Source of the DNA: Victivallales bacterium
GTDB taxonomy: Bacteria; Verrucomicrobiota; Lentisphaeria; Oligosphaerales; Oligosphaeraceae
DNA length: 50,746 nt
Assembly (NCBI GenBank): GCA_017554445.1
Contig: JAFZIJ010000208.1
Location: forward strand, 1 to 50,746
Reading direction: 5' to 3'
Part shown: positions 26,297-35,697 of the stretch, piece after piece
Position numbering within the stretch: position 1 is the stretch's first letter
Layout: every line of letters begins with the position of its first letter
The notes under the pieces: model-generated
Database searches by the model: none
Seen by the model: only the letters and a program-made list of their open reading frames with translations
Told to the model about the DNA's origin: nothing
Position numbers and translations under genes: made by a program

Positions 26297-27022
26297 TTAT
26301 TTTTCCATTATTCTTATTGCGTCATCGATTGTTTTACCAAAAAGCCGCCATAGCTTGTAGCATACTAAGCCAATGCCTTTATGGACGCTGAACCGTTCCG
26401 CACCTATCGTCGATTCGGATTCCATATCGACGGAAATGACTTTTTGTTTGTAAACATAAAAATCCAATCCATAGTATCTTATGAGATGTCGATAATAATC
26501 GATAGGGAATTTTATTGGGGTAAATGCTTTCAAAAGCAGTTTCGCGGCCGACTGGTTCACACCGTAAGCATAAGTCCCCATTGCAGAAAAAGCCTTTGCA
26601 AAACTCTCTCCAGAGCATTTGTTCACATCATGCGGTAAGTCGCGCTCCAGCCCCGGAAGCTGCACCAAACAGGGTTCCTTGCATCCAGCAAGGAACGTTT
26701 CAACATTATCGACTGCACTTTTTACCGATAATGTCAATTCAACGTCATCCTCGAAAACGAAGCCCGGGGCGTTATCCGTCACCACCCGTCGATAAAACTC
26801 GATGTGGCTCAAGGCACAGCCTATTTCCCCACGCATCAACCCTTTGCCATAGCAAAAACGTGTTCGCCATTTGCTGTACACTGCCGTAATCTCGTCGTCT
26901 GTCAATTCGCGTCCGTCAATGGCATTGATGAATTCGAATGGCAACGACAACCGCTCGAACTGTGCCTGCATGTTCTGTCGTCTCTTTACCGAACGTTCAA
27001 GATTGATGCAATAAATTTTCAT
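26297..27022 (-). CDS. family 25 glycosyltransferase
   Basis: 241 aa. It opens with MKIYCINLERSVKRRQNM and has the conserved GEIGCALSHIEFYR and the acidic GFVFEDDVEL motif. These are diagnostic of GT25 enzymes, which add galactose-type residues in lipooligosaccharides. ATG 27022 is preferred to the upstream TTG. An AT-rich 215-bp gap with a possible internal promoter precedes it. Confidence 0.9.
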   Translation of the reverse strand: MKIYCINLERSVKRRQNMQAQFERLSLPFEFINAIDGRELTDDEITAVYSKWRTRFCYGKGLMRGEIGCALSHIEFYRRVVTDNAPGFVFEDDVELTLSVKSAVDNVETFLAGCKEPCLVQLPGLERDLPHDVNKCSGESFAKAFSAMGTYAYGVNQSAAKLLLKAFTPIKFPIDYYRHLIRYYGLDFYVYKQKVISVDMESESTIGAERFSVHKGIGLVCYKLWRLFGKTIDDAIRIMEK

Positions 27023-27089
27023 CGGGATTGACAATCGCCCACTTACTTACAAATCCAACAGCCTGATTTATATATTTCTAGTTCGATCG

Positions 27090-27119
27090 ATTATCGATTA
27101 TTAATTATTTTCATGGCAA
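27090..27119 (-). promoter_or_regulatory. possible internal promoter in the polysaccharide cluster
   Basis: Minus strand TTGCCA (27114-27119), 18-base spacer, GATAAT (27090-27095), in an AT-rich gap of about 215 bp ahead of the GT25 gene. It could give separate expression of the distal genes. Confidence 0.35.
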
Positions 27120-27237
27120 TCTCATTTTTGTTTTTATTAACAAAAAAAATATTGCCAACTGTTTTTTCTCGCTACAAAAAGAATGTTGTACAAGAATCAT
27201 TTAGTAACGGCCAAACTTGCTAATCGCTCCTAGGATT

Positions 27238-28236
27238 TCACCGATGAAATCCTTTTGTCTTAAGCCAATGAGGGAAACAGCAAAGGACGGATGCGAATGT
27301 TTCAGGCAATATTCGAACTGCACGCATTCTCAACTTTTGTCCAATTGGAATTTTATGCCCAAATTCTTCAAGTATATAATGAATGCAATTTTGCCATTCG
27401 CAATCTACTAAATCTTGATCATCTGGCAATAAAGACCTCCTATCGCAAGGGATTGACTCCATTATAGCATTGCATTGCATACGCCAATAGGCCTCCGGAA
27501 CATATTTCTTGGACATGGAATAAACATGAAAAATACTTTTAATAGAATCTAATTTGTCTATTACCTTTCGAACCGATATGATCGAAGCCATTGCCGAGTC
27601 CGACCGAACACGATATCCGTAAAGCACATCTTCAATTTTTCCGATTGTCCTTGCCTCATCCATAAACTTTGTCAAGAACAGTACATCTTCCCCTACTGTC
27701 TGCTTCCCAAACCGAATGGCTTTCAGCATATCCGCTTTGTATGCAAGACAAGTAAAATTGTATGTTGGCGTTCCAGCAAAAGTCTTGGCAATGTCATAAA
27801 TATTACAATCATCATGCGATACTATGGCCCATTCGCATTTTTTCTTCTCGTCGAATCGTTTCAAATTAAATTGCACGGCATCCAATTCCCCATGCTTATT
27901 TATTATATAGATAAGCCGTTGAAATATATATGGATGCAATACATCATCACCATCGAGAAACAGTAACCAATCGCCGGTCACCACATCCAATGCCGCATTT
28001 CTAGCAGCGCCTACCCCAAGATTTTCCTGCAAAATTATCTTAAGTACAGCTCCTCGCTTTACAAATTTACCCTTGAATGCATTAAGTACAATATCAGGGT
28101 TATCCGTTGAACCATCATCAACACAAATACACTCAATGTCACATTGCGGCTTCTGGACACTATTTATGATACTTTCCAAACATTCCGCCAGATACGGTGC
28201 AACATTATAGACCGGAACGACAACTGAAAACTTCAC
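27238..28236 (-). CDS. family 2 glycosyltransferase
   Basis: 332 aa. GT-A fold: KFSVVVPVYNVAPYLAECLESI, ICVDDGSTDN, NLGVGAARNAALD and the DGDD metal motif in WLLFLDGDDVLHPY. The C-terminal half has no recognised extra domain. GTG 28236 was chosen because it overlaps the upstream stop (GTGA) and has AAAGGA just before it. It is likely a cytoplasmic transferase building the repeat unit. Confidence 0.9.
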   Translation of the reverse strand: MKFSVVVPVYNVAPYLAECLESIINSVQKPQCDIECICVDDGSTDNPDIVLNAFKGKFVKRGAVLKIILQENLGVGAARNAALDVVTGDWLLFLDGDDVLHPYIFQRLIYIINKHGELDAVQFNLKRFDEKKKCEWAIVSHDDCNIYDIAKTFAGTPTYNFTCLAYKADMLKAIRFGKQTVGEDVLFLTKFMDEARTIGKIEDVLYGYRVRSDSAMASIISVRKVIDKLDSIKSIFHVYSMSKKYVPEAYWRMQCNAIMESIPCDRRSLLPDDQDLVDCEWQNCIHYILEEFGHKIPIGQKLRMRAVRILPETFASVLCCFPHWLKTKGFHR

Positions 28237-29360
28237 ATTGTTTCCTTTAGCGCATTCGCCAACCACATCTTTGACTGTTCCGCCAAAATCGAGAGCTTTT
28301 CAAACGCGGTTTCAGGCAAAGGCGCGATAAGTCGTGATATTATATCCCCAAATGACACAGTCGGGTCGATAAGCCTGGATTCAAGACCCAGTTTTGATAA
28401 CAAAGACATCGGCCGAGAATCACTCTCCCCCGCCCTGTTTCGAATTGAAATAAACCTTTTATGAAATGTCAAGGCTATTGCCGTGCCATGAAATGACGCC
28501 GCTATGACAAATTCAGCACCTTCAATGAAACGAATCATCTCGGACGGGCCAGTGTGATAGTTGAAGAACCTGCTGTCACAGCACTTGCAATCCGGATAAA
28601 CTGGCGAAACAAGCAGATTCATTCCCAAATGTTTTGAGAGATTCTCAGCAATAGACATTTCAAAATCAGTAGCTTCCAACGTGTACATATAGATATAAGG
28701 CTTTGTCACCTTGTCTTCGCCGGCTTGCGCCACCTTCAGAAAATCATCCTTGCCCACCAACAAAGTCGGATCGAGAACAACAGAAACATTATTAATACCA
28801 TATAGCGAAAGTTGCTCTTGCGCCAAAGACTCCCTAACTGAAATCGCCTTTTGTCGAATAAGTGATTTTACTAAATTTCGAGCATCTTCTTCCGGCAAAA
28901 ACGAATCCCCTATGCTGGCCGCATAAGAAACCACAGGCAGCTTCAATGGGATAATATCTCCTCTAAAAAGTGCTGTGTCCGCTTTTGTCTGCGCTGAACG
29001 CCAAACTTGATCGCTACCAACTACTATAACATCAAAATATCGGTCCAGATCATTTACTTCACATTTTCTTTCTGGAAGGAATTTCGACCTAAATTTATCA
29101 TAGGATTTTGCGGCATACCCTCCATGTAAAATGTATCTGACATCAAGATACAATCGCCCCAAAAACGATCGAATCCATGACATACCTCGTTTTCCCTTTG
29201 GGATGCAGCATATCATCGGGATTTTCTTTGCCCCAACTGAGTTGCAGAAAGGGAATTCCACCGAATGTCCCATTTTCTCCAATACTGCTTTCAACGCCCA
29301 CGCCTGCAACATGGCTCCACAGTTGCGTGCACGATGGAATGTCAATATGCCTATGCGCAT
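28233..29360 (-). CDS. polysaccharide pyruvyl transferase family protein
   Basis: 375 aa with the PF04230 pattern: N-terminal MRIGILTFHRARNCGAMLQAWAL, DVIVVGSDQVWR near residue 100, and C-terminal AEFVIAASFHGTAIALTFHKRFI. Members move pyruvate from PEP onto sugars as a ketal, adding negative charge to exopolysaccharides. ATG 29360 has GGAAAGG 9 bases upstream and follows the previous stop by one base. The immediate partner is the FrhB-like gene, a recurrent pairing in polysaccharide loci. Confidence 0.9.
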   Translation of the reverse strand: MRIGILTFHRARNCGAMLQAWALKAVLEKMGHSVEFPFCNSVGAKKIPMICCIPKGKRGMSWIRSFLGRLYLDVRYILHGGYAAKSYDKFRSKFLPERKCEVNDLDRYFDVIVVGSDQVWRSAQTKADTALFRGDIIPLKLPVVSYAASIGDSFLPEEDARNLVKSLIRQKAISVRESLAQEQLSLYGINNVSVVLDPTLLVGKDDFLKVAQAGEDKVTKPYIYMYTLEATDFEMSIAENLSKHLGMNLLVSPVYPDCKCCDSRFFNYHTGPSEMIRFIEGAEFVIAASFHGTAIALTFHKRFISIRNRAGESDSRPMSLLSKLGLESRLIDPTVSFGDIISRLIAPLPETAFEKLSILAEQSKMWLANALKETM

Positions 29361-29361
29361 T

Positions 29362-30396
29362 TCATTTGGCCTTTCCGTATCCAAAAAGTTTCCTTAAAAA
29401 AAACTTAGCAACCAGTTTACTCCACGTCACACTACGCTTGTAACAATAACACGGCACAGTAACAAGCTGTTTCGGCCATGGTCCAAATTCAGCGTAATGC
29501 AACGCCTTCCGTATGCCCTTTTCGCTATATACAGTTTGAAATCTCAAACGCTTTTCCTTGTCCGGCGTTATAGATGCTTCAAGATACGGGTTGTTCTTCA
29601 ATATGCTTGTGTATTCCACTGGCTTTAAATCAAGATTGCACCTCTCCAACAACACAGCCGCACCACTATTCAAAATGACAACGGCACTCATACCCTTTCT
29701 ATCGTCCCATTCGGGGATTACTTGCGCCCCTCCCCAAAAGTCGCCGATGATCAAGTCTGCTCCGCTTTTCTTCAGCTTAAATTGGCAGTTCAGGCAAGAT
29801 TCAGCCGCAGTATATCCCTGAAGGTATGCACGCCCATACGCATCAGCATATAACGATCTAGTGAAGTTGCACAAAGGATCTTCAAAGTTAAAGACCATTG
29901 TACTATTTTCCCACCCGAACCGCTTATCGCGAAACTTCACACTACGCAATCTGGAAGCACACCCGGACTCTATTTCACTGACATATCTTTCCCACACAGT
30001 CAATGGGACATTGCTGTGGCAAATAAGACCGCACAAGACAAGCCGCTTTATGTCACCAAACCGCTTCCGTACTGCTGCTGTCTGACATGGCGTCCCAGAG
30101 AAAAGAACATATCGATCACCTTGCAATGCAACCTCGATCTTGCGCCAAATATCCGTTTTGATTGTAGATTGTACATATTTGGTTCCACATATTGCGGGAA
30201 TTTCCTTTTCTGATTCAACGCATTTGTGGATGACACGACATGCAGACTCATCCCATCCTGCACCCACGGCAATTCCACCTTGTGCCACTATATACCGCGC
30301 CAATTCCGAAAACACCCCTCCAGATGAAGAATTAATGAGCACTCCTTCATCTCTTGACCGTGCGGCAAAACATGATATCACGCCATTCCTATGCAT
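29362..30396 (-). CDS. coenzyme F420 hydrogenase beta-subunit (FrhB)-like protein
   Basis: 344 aa. FrhB-family motifs are present: SSGGVFSELARYI, CGTKYVQS, LFSGTPCQTAAVRKRF, GLICHSNVP, a cysteine pair in ESCLNCQFK, and ADLIIGDFWGG. The separate N-terminal ferredoxin domain of many relatives is absent. These proteins bind flavin and iron-sulfur clusters; in polysaccharide clusters they accompany pyruvyl transferases and their reaction is not established. ATG 30396 overlaps the stop of the preceding gene. Confidence 0.87.
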   Translation of the reverse strand: MHRNGVISCFAARSRDEGVLINSSSGGVFSELARYIVAQGGIAVGAGWDESACRVIHKCVESEKEIPAICGTKYVQSTIKTDIWRKIEVALQGDRYVLFSGTPCQTAAVRKRFGDIKRLVLCGLICHSNVPLTVWERYVSEIESGCASRLRSVKFRDKRFGWENSTMVFNFEDPLCNFTRSLYADAYGRAYLQGYTAAESCLNCQFKLKKSGADLIIGDFWGGAQVIPEWDDRKGMSAVVILNSGAAVLLERCNLDLKPVEYTSILKNNPYLEASITPDKEKRLRFQTVYSEKGIRKALHYAEFGPWPKQLVTVPCYCYKRSVTWSKLVAKFFLRKLFGYGKAK

Positions 30397-31609
30397 TTTT
30401 GCGCCTATGCAATATCTTGTCACGCACAAAGTGCCAAAGATTGCGAATGAACCTGTTTCTCAAGATTGACACAATCGCCGCCATTCCCCAATAATGCAGA
30501 TATATCCATAGTCTATCCCCCAGACACAACATTTTGAACTTGTGATGAAGTAATGGCTGTAATTCCATTGCATACACTTCACAACGCCTAACTCCCGAAT
30601 AGTATTCAAGCATATATTCCCGTCTATGCGACTTATACCATTCGACGTCGAAGACATCAGCAAATTTGTCAACTGCATCAAGAGCCTCCAGCTCGAGCAG
30701 CGTTCGCTTGCACTTTCCACATCTATGAGTACAATTTTTGCCGTCACATTCAGTTTCCCAACAAACATTCAGATGATGCATTGCCGGTGGATAATTGACG
30801 AGCATCTTCACCTTGTCTATGCGCCGTTCAGTCCCCCACAAACGAATCATGATTTTGGACAAAGATACCGCCGGGAGCAAGATGTGATCATACAGTGCGC
30901 AATCTTCATCAATTGATGTATTCAATGTCAGCTGATCCGCCCCATACCCTGAGGCAATGTAATACACGGAGAACAGCTTCTGCAGAGCAAATATTGCAAA
31001 AAGATTTGCATACGTAACATGATACTCATATTTCAAGTCCGGCAAAATACCTTTGTCAAAATTGGTATCGACTTCCACAAGCTCGACCCCTATTTCATCA
31101 CAAAACCGCCTTGCACGAATCCGCATATTCCGCCATAGCATTCGTCTTGTCTCTTCATCGCGTACATGGTTGCGAACAAACATATTGAACACGCATCCGT
31201 GCGTTATTTCAGGATGCGTAGCAAACACATGAAGACTATCTACTCCACACGATACGCCTGTTCCAATCCCCCTGCCTCCGTGTGTGACTTCATCAGCAAC
31301 TTCACAGAAAATTCGCGGCTTATATGTCATCGGATTGACGGTGCAATATGGCAAAACAAAACATTCCTCAAGCTGCTCTCGAAGTCTTTTTGTGACAGGA
31401 GCATCACACTGAATATCATGTCGAAACTGCATTGCATAGGGGAGAAAACCTAACAAAAATGCATCACTCCTCTCTTCACACAGGAATGGTGAATACTTTC
31501 CATCAACTTCACACCATACTACAGACTCGTATCCATCAATGGAAACTCTAGAGTTCAGCCTTGCGCATCCCCCGTCTTTCGTGACATATGGAGCACCGAT
31601 TGAAATCAC
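30389..31609 (-). CDS. QueC-like PP-loop ATPase of unknown function (copy 1)
   Basis: 406 aa. A PP-loop-like motif, GTGVSCGVDS (116-125), matches the SGGxDS ATP-pyrophosphatase loop with Cys for the first Gly. A cysteine set near the C-terminus (C283, C288, C293, C297, C300; ending CGKCKRT) resembles the zinc site of QueC (C-x-n-CGxCxxC-x-R). Residues 20-80 form a family-specific N-terminal domain (YSPFLCEERSDAFLLG) shared with the paralogue at 33165-34433. PP-loop enzymes activate a carbonyl or carboxylate by adenylation; here a sugar-modifying role is inferred. GTG start 31609 overlaps the flippase stop (GTGA), with GGGAG upstream. Confidence 0.72.
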   Translation of the reverse strand: MISIGAPYVTKDGGCARLNSRVSIDGYESVVWCEVDGKYSPFLCEERSDAFLLGFLPYAMQFRHDIQCDAPVTKRLREQLEECFVLPYCTVNPMTYKPRIFCEVADEVTHGGRGIGTGVSCGVDSLHVFATHPEITHGCVFNMFVRNHVRDEETRRMLWRNMRIRARRFCDEIGVELVEVDTNFDKGILPDLKYEYHVTYANLFAIFALQKLFSVYYIASGYGADQLTLNTSIDEDCALYDHILLPAVSLSKIMIRLWGTERRIDKVKMLVNYPPAMHHLNVCWETECDGKNCTHRCGKCKRTLLELEALDAVDKFADVFDVEWYKSHRREYMLEYYSGVRRCEVYAMELQPLLHHKFKMLCLGDRLWIYLHYWGMAAIVSILRNRFIRNLWHFVRDKILHRRKNA

Positions 31610-33168
31610 TTAATTCTCCCTGCAGAAAACACGTGCATAATACAGCCTTTAAAATACAATCTTTCTGTCCTATCCAGGATGAACATCATACAAAGTCCCA
31701 GCATAATCTCAGAGGCTATACCCACAGAGACGATTCTTAGCCAGAAATAACCTGCCATTGCATAATGCACAACATATCCCACCAACAGAATTGCCGCTGT
31801 AGAAATAACGACAGGAATGAATGTTCCGACAATCCAGCTGGAGATTGAATATCCCACTATTCTATGCGCTATCGGTAACGCAATCAGGGCGACTCCAAGT
31901 TTACTTACAAAGAGAACCCAGAATATACTGGCAAATCCACCATTGGCGAACATGACAATCCCTATTGCAATCGGCAATGCGCATACATTGTATAGCCCAA
32001 GCCAAAAATTATACTCGCCTACTCTTCCATATGCATTGATAGCCATGTCTATGCCTTTGTACATCTGTGTCACAATAAGGGTGGCAAAGGTCAATTGGCA
32101 CGCTACAGATGCCATAGGCGGAGGATTCTTGAGCCAAAGTTCAAGCACAGTATCTATCTCAACCCATAACGGGAGCACAAAGACAAGGCAAAGCACCGCG
32201 CAAAACTTGTTCGCACGATATGATGTACGAAGCATTCTATCTTTATCGCCTTCGCCCATTAGATTGGAAACCGCAGGAGAAAAAGCCTGCCCCAGAGCGG
32301 ATGAAAGCGCATTTGACTGCCCTGCCACATTGTTGGCAATATTCATCGAGGCATTGAATACCGGCCCAAAAGCCTTATTCACAAGCATCGGAAATCCCTG
32401 TGCACGAACAAGAGCCGAACAAGCGCCCCAGAATTGCCAGAACGCAAACTTGAAAAGCCTTGACAGATATGCCTTTTTCCAAAGATAACACATGCGTATC
32501 CTGCACTCAGGAAAGTGCATTGCCGCATTGACCATGATCAAGATTTGCGGTATGACAGATATCAGACACATTCCAAGCGCATATTTGACGAGCCATTTAC
32601 CAGGGTGTGACACCATGTAATACACAAACAGGAAATTCCCTATCGTTTGAAGCATCGTATAAACCGTAACTTCAGCAATATATTGCTTTGCTACATACAT
32701 AGCCTGAAATGGCACATTCACCATACTGATAAAACAAGACGCACAGGCGAATCGGAAAACCCATATGCACGAATCCACCCGATCAGGGGGGATAGTCATG
32801 AAGTTCCTAATAGCCCAAGCACAAATTGGATAACCAATGACGATTAATATCAAGGGCGTCAATGTGTGAACCGACAACGCCGTATTGAACCACCGGCGAC
32901 ATTCTTCCAACGCCTCGCCCTTGCCACCTGCCGCATTTGCGGCCCCAGCGGAAACTGCATAGAACCGTCCGACTGCTCCACCCAGCAACCCATTGAAAAA
33001 GGTTATGACTCCAGTCAGTCCTGCCAGAACCCCATAAAGACCAAAATCAACCTCACCTAGTGTATTCAGTACCCAGCGAACAGTGAAAAGCCCGCTAAGA
33101 AGCGACAAAACACTCCGCGCATATGTTACAAGGACATTTAACGCAATCCGCTTGTTACGCCCGATCAT
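31606..33168 (-). CDS. wzx: polysaccharide repeat-unit flippase (Wzx, MOP superfamily)
   Basis: 520 aa with about 12-14 membrane helices. The N-terminal RIALNVLVTYARSVLSLLSGLFTVRWVLNTLGEVDFGLYGV is typical of Wzx/RfbX exporters. It flips the undecaprenyl-diphosphate-linked repeat unit to the periplasm, where Wzy polymerises it. It overlaps its upstream neighbour by ATGA and its downstream neighbour by GTGA, and lies between the two QueC-like paralogues. Confidence 0.92.
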   Translation of the reverse strand: MIGRNKRIALNVLVTYARSVLSLLSGLFTVRWVLNTLGEVDFGLYGVLAGLTGVITFFNGLLGGAVGRFYAVSAGAANAAGGKGEALEECRRWFNTALSVHTLTPLILIVIGYPICAWAIRNFMTIPPDRVDSCIWVFRFACASCFISMVNVPFQAMYVAKQYIAEVTVYTMLQTIGNFLFVYYMVSHPGKWLVKYALGMCLISVIPQILIMVNAAMHFPECRIRMCYLWKKAYLSRLFKFAFWQFWGACSALVRAQGFPMLVNKAFGPVFNASMNIANNVAGQSNALSSALGQAFSPAVSNLMGEGDKDRMLRTSYRANKFCAVLCLVFVLPLWVEIDTVLELWLKNPPPMASVACQLTFATLIVTQMYKGIDMAINAYGRVGEYNFWLGLYNVCALPIAIGIVMFANGGFASIFWVLFVSKLGVALIALPIAHRIVGYSISSWIVGTFIPVVISTAAILLVGYVVHYAMAGYFWLRIVSVGIASEIMLGLCMMFILDRTERLYFKGCIMHVFSAGRIK

Positions 33169-34433
33169 TTCTCGTCAGCTCCGTTGCCCCGTCGCCCATT
33201 GAACATATCGTACATCCTTTTAAGAAAAGTGACTTTTGATAATCTGCTGCGGCATTTCATCAATAACCCTTTAAAAAACAGCGATAACCTAAATGACTTT
33301 GAAAATTTTTTTGATAAAATCTCGTATGCCGGAGTCGTCATTTTGTCGCCACCAGGCATTATTTGCTGTAAATAAAGCCATAGCATGTTCTTCTTATAGT
33401 TTGCATAATACTTTTCAATGTCAAAAGACTCCTTATAATCATTTAGCCTATCCAAGGCATCCAAAGCAGTCAGCGTCCGCATACACTTGCTGCAAGTTCC
33501 GCAATTAGGCCCTTCATCCCTCACACACACATGCAAATATTTGTAGGACGGCGAATAATCCACAATCCTCCGCATTTTGTCGAATCTCATAACCGCGCCA
33601 CCCTCAGAATAAATCTTAAGAGAACGATTGGAGAAAACATCAAGCGACAAAAGATCGTAGTACGCAGAATCATGATGTTCATTGTCCTCTAACGAGAACG
33701 AACTGAAATCAGTACCGACAGAAGCGTAGAAATAGACATTCCATAGTTTTTGCATCGCATAAACAGCGAAGCAACTTGAATAGACATTTGTCAGCAAATG
33801 ATTCTGCGGAAAAGCCTCGGCGAAATTAGAATTCGTAAGAATCAATTCAAAGCCATATTCATCACAGAAATCTTTGGCGTGTTTTGCCTGCCACTCATAC
33901 TGCCTGTCTTCCGCTCCGCGGTAAAAAGCACCGACATTATTGAGCACAAGATGAGTCAATTTAAGTCCAGGATATTCACTATTTGCATAATTCATTACAG
34001 CATGCATTGAATCAACACCGCAAGAAATGCCTGTACCCACGCCACCAGCATTTTGCATAAGCGCCTCTTCCATATCTGCAATGATTTGGGGTTCGCTTAA
34101 TGCCTTACTGTGACGAACAAGCGATGGAATCAAATATGTACGGATTTGGTAGAGCAATTGCGCCGTGACAGGTGCTTCACAGACAATATCACACCCTTCA
34201 CGCATGGCAATGCTCAACAAGCCAATCAAAAATGCATCTGATCTTTCCCAGCACAAATATTGACCATACTTTTCTTCCACCTCAAACCATATAGTCCGAA
34301 TCGAAAAATCATAAGAATTTACATCACATAGCAGGCGCACTTTATCCCCGCCATGTTTGACATATGGTTTGTTAATTACAATTTTCCTCTTCTTGTTATT
34401 CACTTGATCAACCAGAACTTCGTCATTTACCAT
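33165..34433 (-). CDS. QueC-like PP-loop ATPase of unknown function (copy 2)
   Basis: 422 aa, clearly paralogous to 30389-31609 over most of its length. Shared blocks are KYGQYLCWERSDAFLIG (N-terminal domain), GVGTGISCGVDSMHAV (131-146; PP-loop), KHAKDFCDEYGFEL and FAVYAMQKLWNVY. The zinc-type cysteines C303, C311, C314 and C317 are arranged C-x7-CGTCSKC followed by MRT, very like QueC. There is no queuosine pathway gene nearby. It is cytoplasmic, with no signal peptide; the C-terminal tail is basic. Function inferred only as ATP-dependent modification of a sugar or carrier. Confidence 0.72.
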   Translation of the reverse strand: MVNDEVLVDQVNNKKRKIVINKPYVKHGGDKVRLLCDVNSYDFSIRTIWFEVEEKYGQYLCWERSDAFLIGLLSIAMREGCDIVCEAPVTAQLLYQIRTYLIPSLVRHSKALSEPQIIADMEEALMQNAGGVGTGISCGVDSMHAVMNYANSEYPGLKLTHLVLNNVGAFYRGAEDRQYEWQAKHAKDFCDEYGFELILTNSNFAEAFPQNHLLTNVYSSCFAVYAMQKLWNVYFYASVGTDFSSFSLEDNEHHDSAYYDLLSLDVFSNRSLKIYSEGGAVMRFDKMRRIVDYSPSYKYLHVCVRDEGPNCGTCSKCMRTLTALDALDRLNDYKESFDIEKYYANYKKNMLWLYLQQIMPGGDKMTTPAYEILSKKFSKSFRLSLFFKGLLMKCRSRLSKVTFLKRMYDMFNGRRGNGADEK

Positions 34434-34636
34434 AATGCGACTATACCTGATTTCCGCTGTGGCGGGACTTGTCTCTCACCCCGAAGATAAGGTGCCACCC
34501 AGGTCGTATATAACAAAAAATCTGTTGTAAGCAACGCTATCAGCCAACTGTAAAAAATAATACCTAGAGAACAATAGAAATGCCTATCGGATAAAGCGGA
34601 ATCGAAAAAACTAAAGAATACACAATCACTTACCAA
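34427..34636 (-). CDS. possible small membrane protein or relic, 69 aa
   Basis: A TTG-started frame exactly fills the gap between the fucosyltransferase and the PP-loop gene, overlapping the end of the first by 11 bases and the start of the second by 7. It has one hydrophobic segment (LGIIFYSWLIALLTTDFLLY) and a basic tail. The fit suggests a coupled small protein, but the missing ATG and lack of recognised family leave a decayed C-terminus of a larger membrane protein equally possible. Confidence 0.3.
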   Translation of the reverse strand: MVSDCVFFSFFDSALSDRHFYCSLGIIFYSWLIALLTTDFLLYTTWVAPYLRGERQVPPQRKSGIVALW

Positions 34637-35585
34637 TAATTTTGCGAATTAAGCGAAGAGGCAACTTTATTAAGTCATCTTGCTTGTAAAGCCGACGCAA
34701 TTTCTCCCTAAAAGCCTTTTGATAACCGTAATCAACCGTCCTTCTCGCCATTTCAACAGGCTGCTCTATGATATGTAGCAGAAATAACTCTCTTTGCTTT
34801 AAATAGTAGTCCCAAGGCTTGGTCAGTCGAGATGCAAGACACTTCTTCAGATATGCCTCTTCGTCATTATCCAATGCAACAATCTCCGATACAGCACGAT
34901 CAATATCATCCTTGCTTTTTATCCGAACCATGCATTCTGGAGAAAAATCATTTTCTATTAAAGGGTCACCATAATAGATCGGGATGGAGTTGACAGTCAG
35001 TGGCTGCATAATCTTTTCCGTCACATATCCTGGACTTGAACTATTCTCTATAGCAATATTAAACTTATATTGAGCACAGAATGCCAGTTTATCTTTGACT
35101 GGTTCTCCGACATTGTTTAGATAACGCCCACCAGAATCTACCCTTTTGTACTTTGACAACTCATGGAAGAAGTATTCACGAATTGGATCCGCGCCTTTTG
35201 AGTTTGAAACAACGAAACTGCAGAACTTCCTATTGAGCAATTCTTCCGGATTACGTCGCTCCGGCGCATCTTTGAGACGGTGATACTCTTCGTATTGGAG
35301 ATATAAGGGGAATCTCAGATAACGGTCACCGAAATTGATGTAGTCAAAACCCATGACATAGTCAAAACGCGAGAAATCCGGTACCATGTTCTCACCGGTA
35401 GATGCAATCTTGACACAATTGTATTTTAAATCATCATGCCCATGTATTTCACAGAATAAGTATTCAGGATCATGTGATACTTCAACATCGTAATGTTCAC
35501 ATAAAAACTTATACACGGGATCATGCTCATAGTCATGCCTTGGGCCATCCCAGTAATTTGCAAAGTTTATACGTATCTTCCTCAT
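34626..35585 (-). CDS. family 10 glycosyltransferase (alpha-1,3/1,4-fucosyltransferase type)
   Basis: 319 aa. The GDP-fucose-binding block of GT10 is clear: FNIAIENSSSPGYVTEKI (175-192) with ENS (180-182), YVTEK (187-191) and PIYYGDP (202-208). The N-terminus begins directly with KIRINFANYWDG and there is no signal peptide, so the enzyme is cytoplasmic. In Helicobacter and Bacteroides such enzymes make Lewis-type fucosylated antigens. No GDP-fucose synthesis genes are in the window; they must lie elsewhere. C-terminal residues 265-319 are basic and helical, possibly membrane-anchoring, as in known bacterial members. Confidence 0.9.
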   Translation of the reverse strand: MRKIRINFANYWDGPRHDYEHDPVYKFLCEHYDVEVSHDPEYLFCEIHGHDDLKYNCVKIASTGENMVPDFSRFDYVMGFDYINFGDRYLRFPLYLQYEEYHRLKDAPERRNPEELLNRKFCSFVVSNSKGADPIREYFFHELSKYKRVDSGGRYLNNVGEPVKDKLAFCAQYKFNIAIENSSSPGYVTEKIMQPLTVNSIPIYYGDPLIENDFSPECMVRIKSKDDIDRAVSEIVALDNDEEAYLKKCLASRLTKPWDYYLKQRELFLLHIIEQPVEMARRTVDYGYQKAFREKLRRLYKQDDLIKLPLRLIRKIIGK

Positions 35586-35697
35586 GGAAAACTGCCTGTT
35601 TTTGGATATTACATTGGTTTTTGAGGGAATAAATGAATTAAAGCATGGTTCGCTGAGCTTAGTATTTTGAATATTAAGTACACATTTATTTCTTGTA

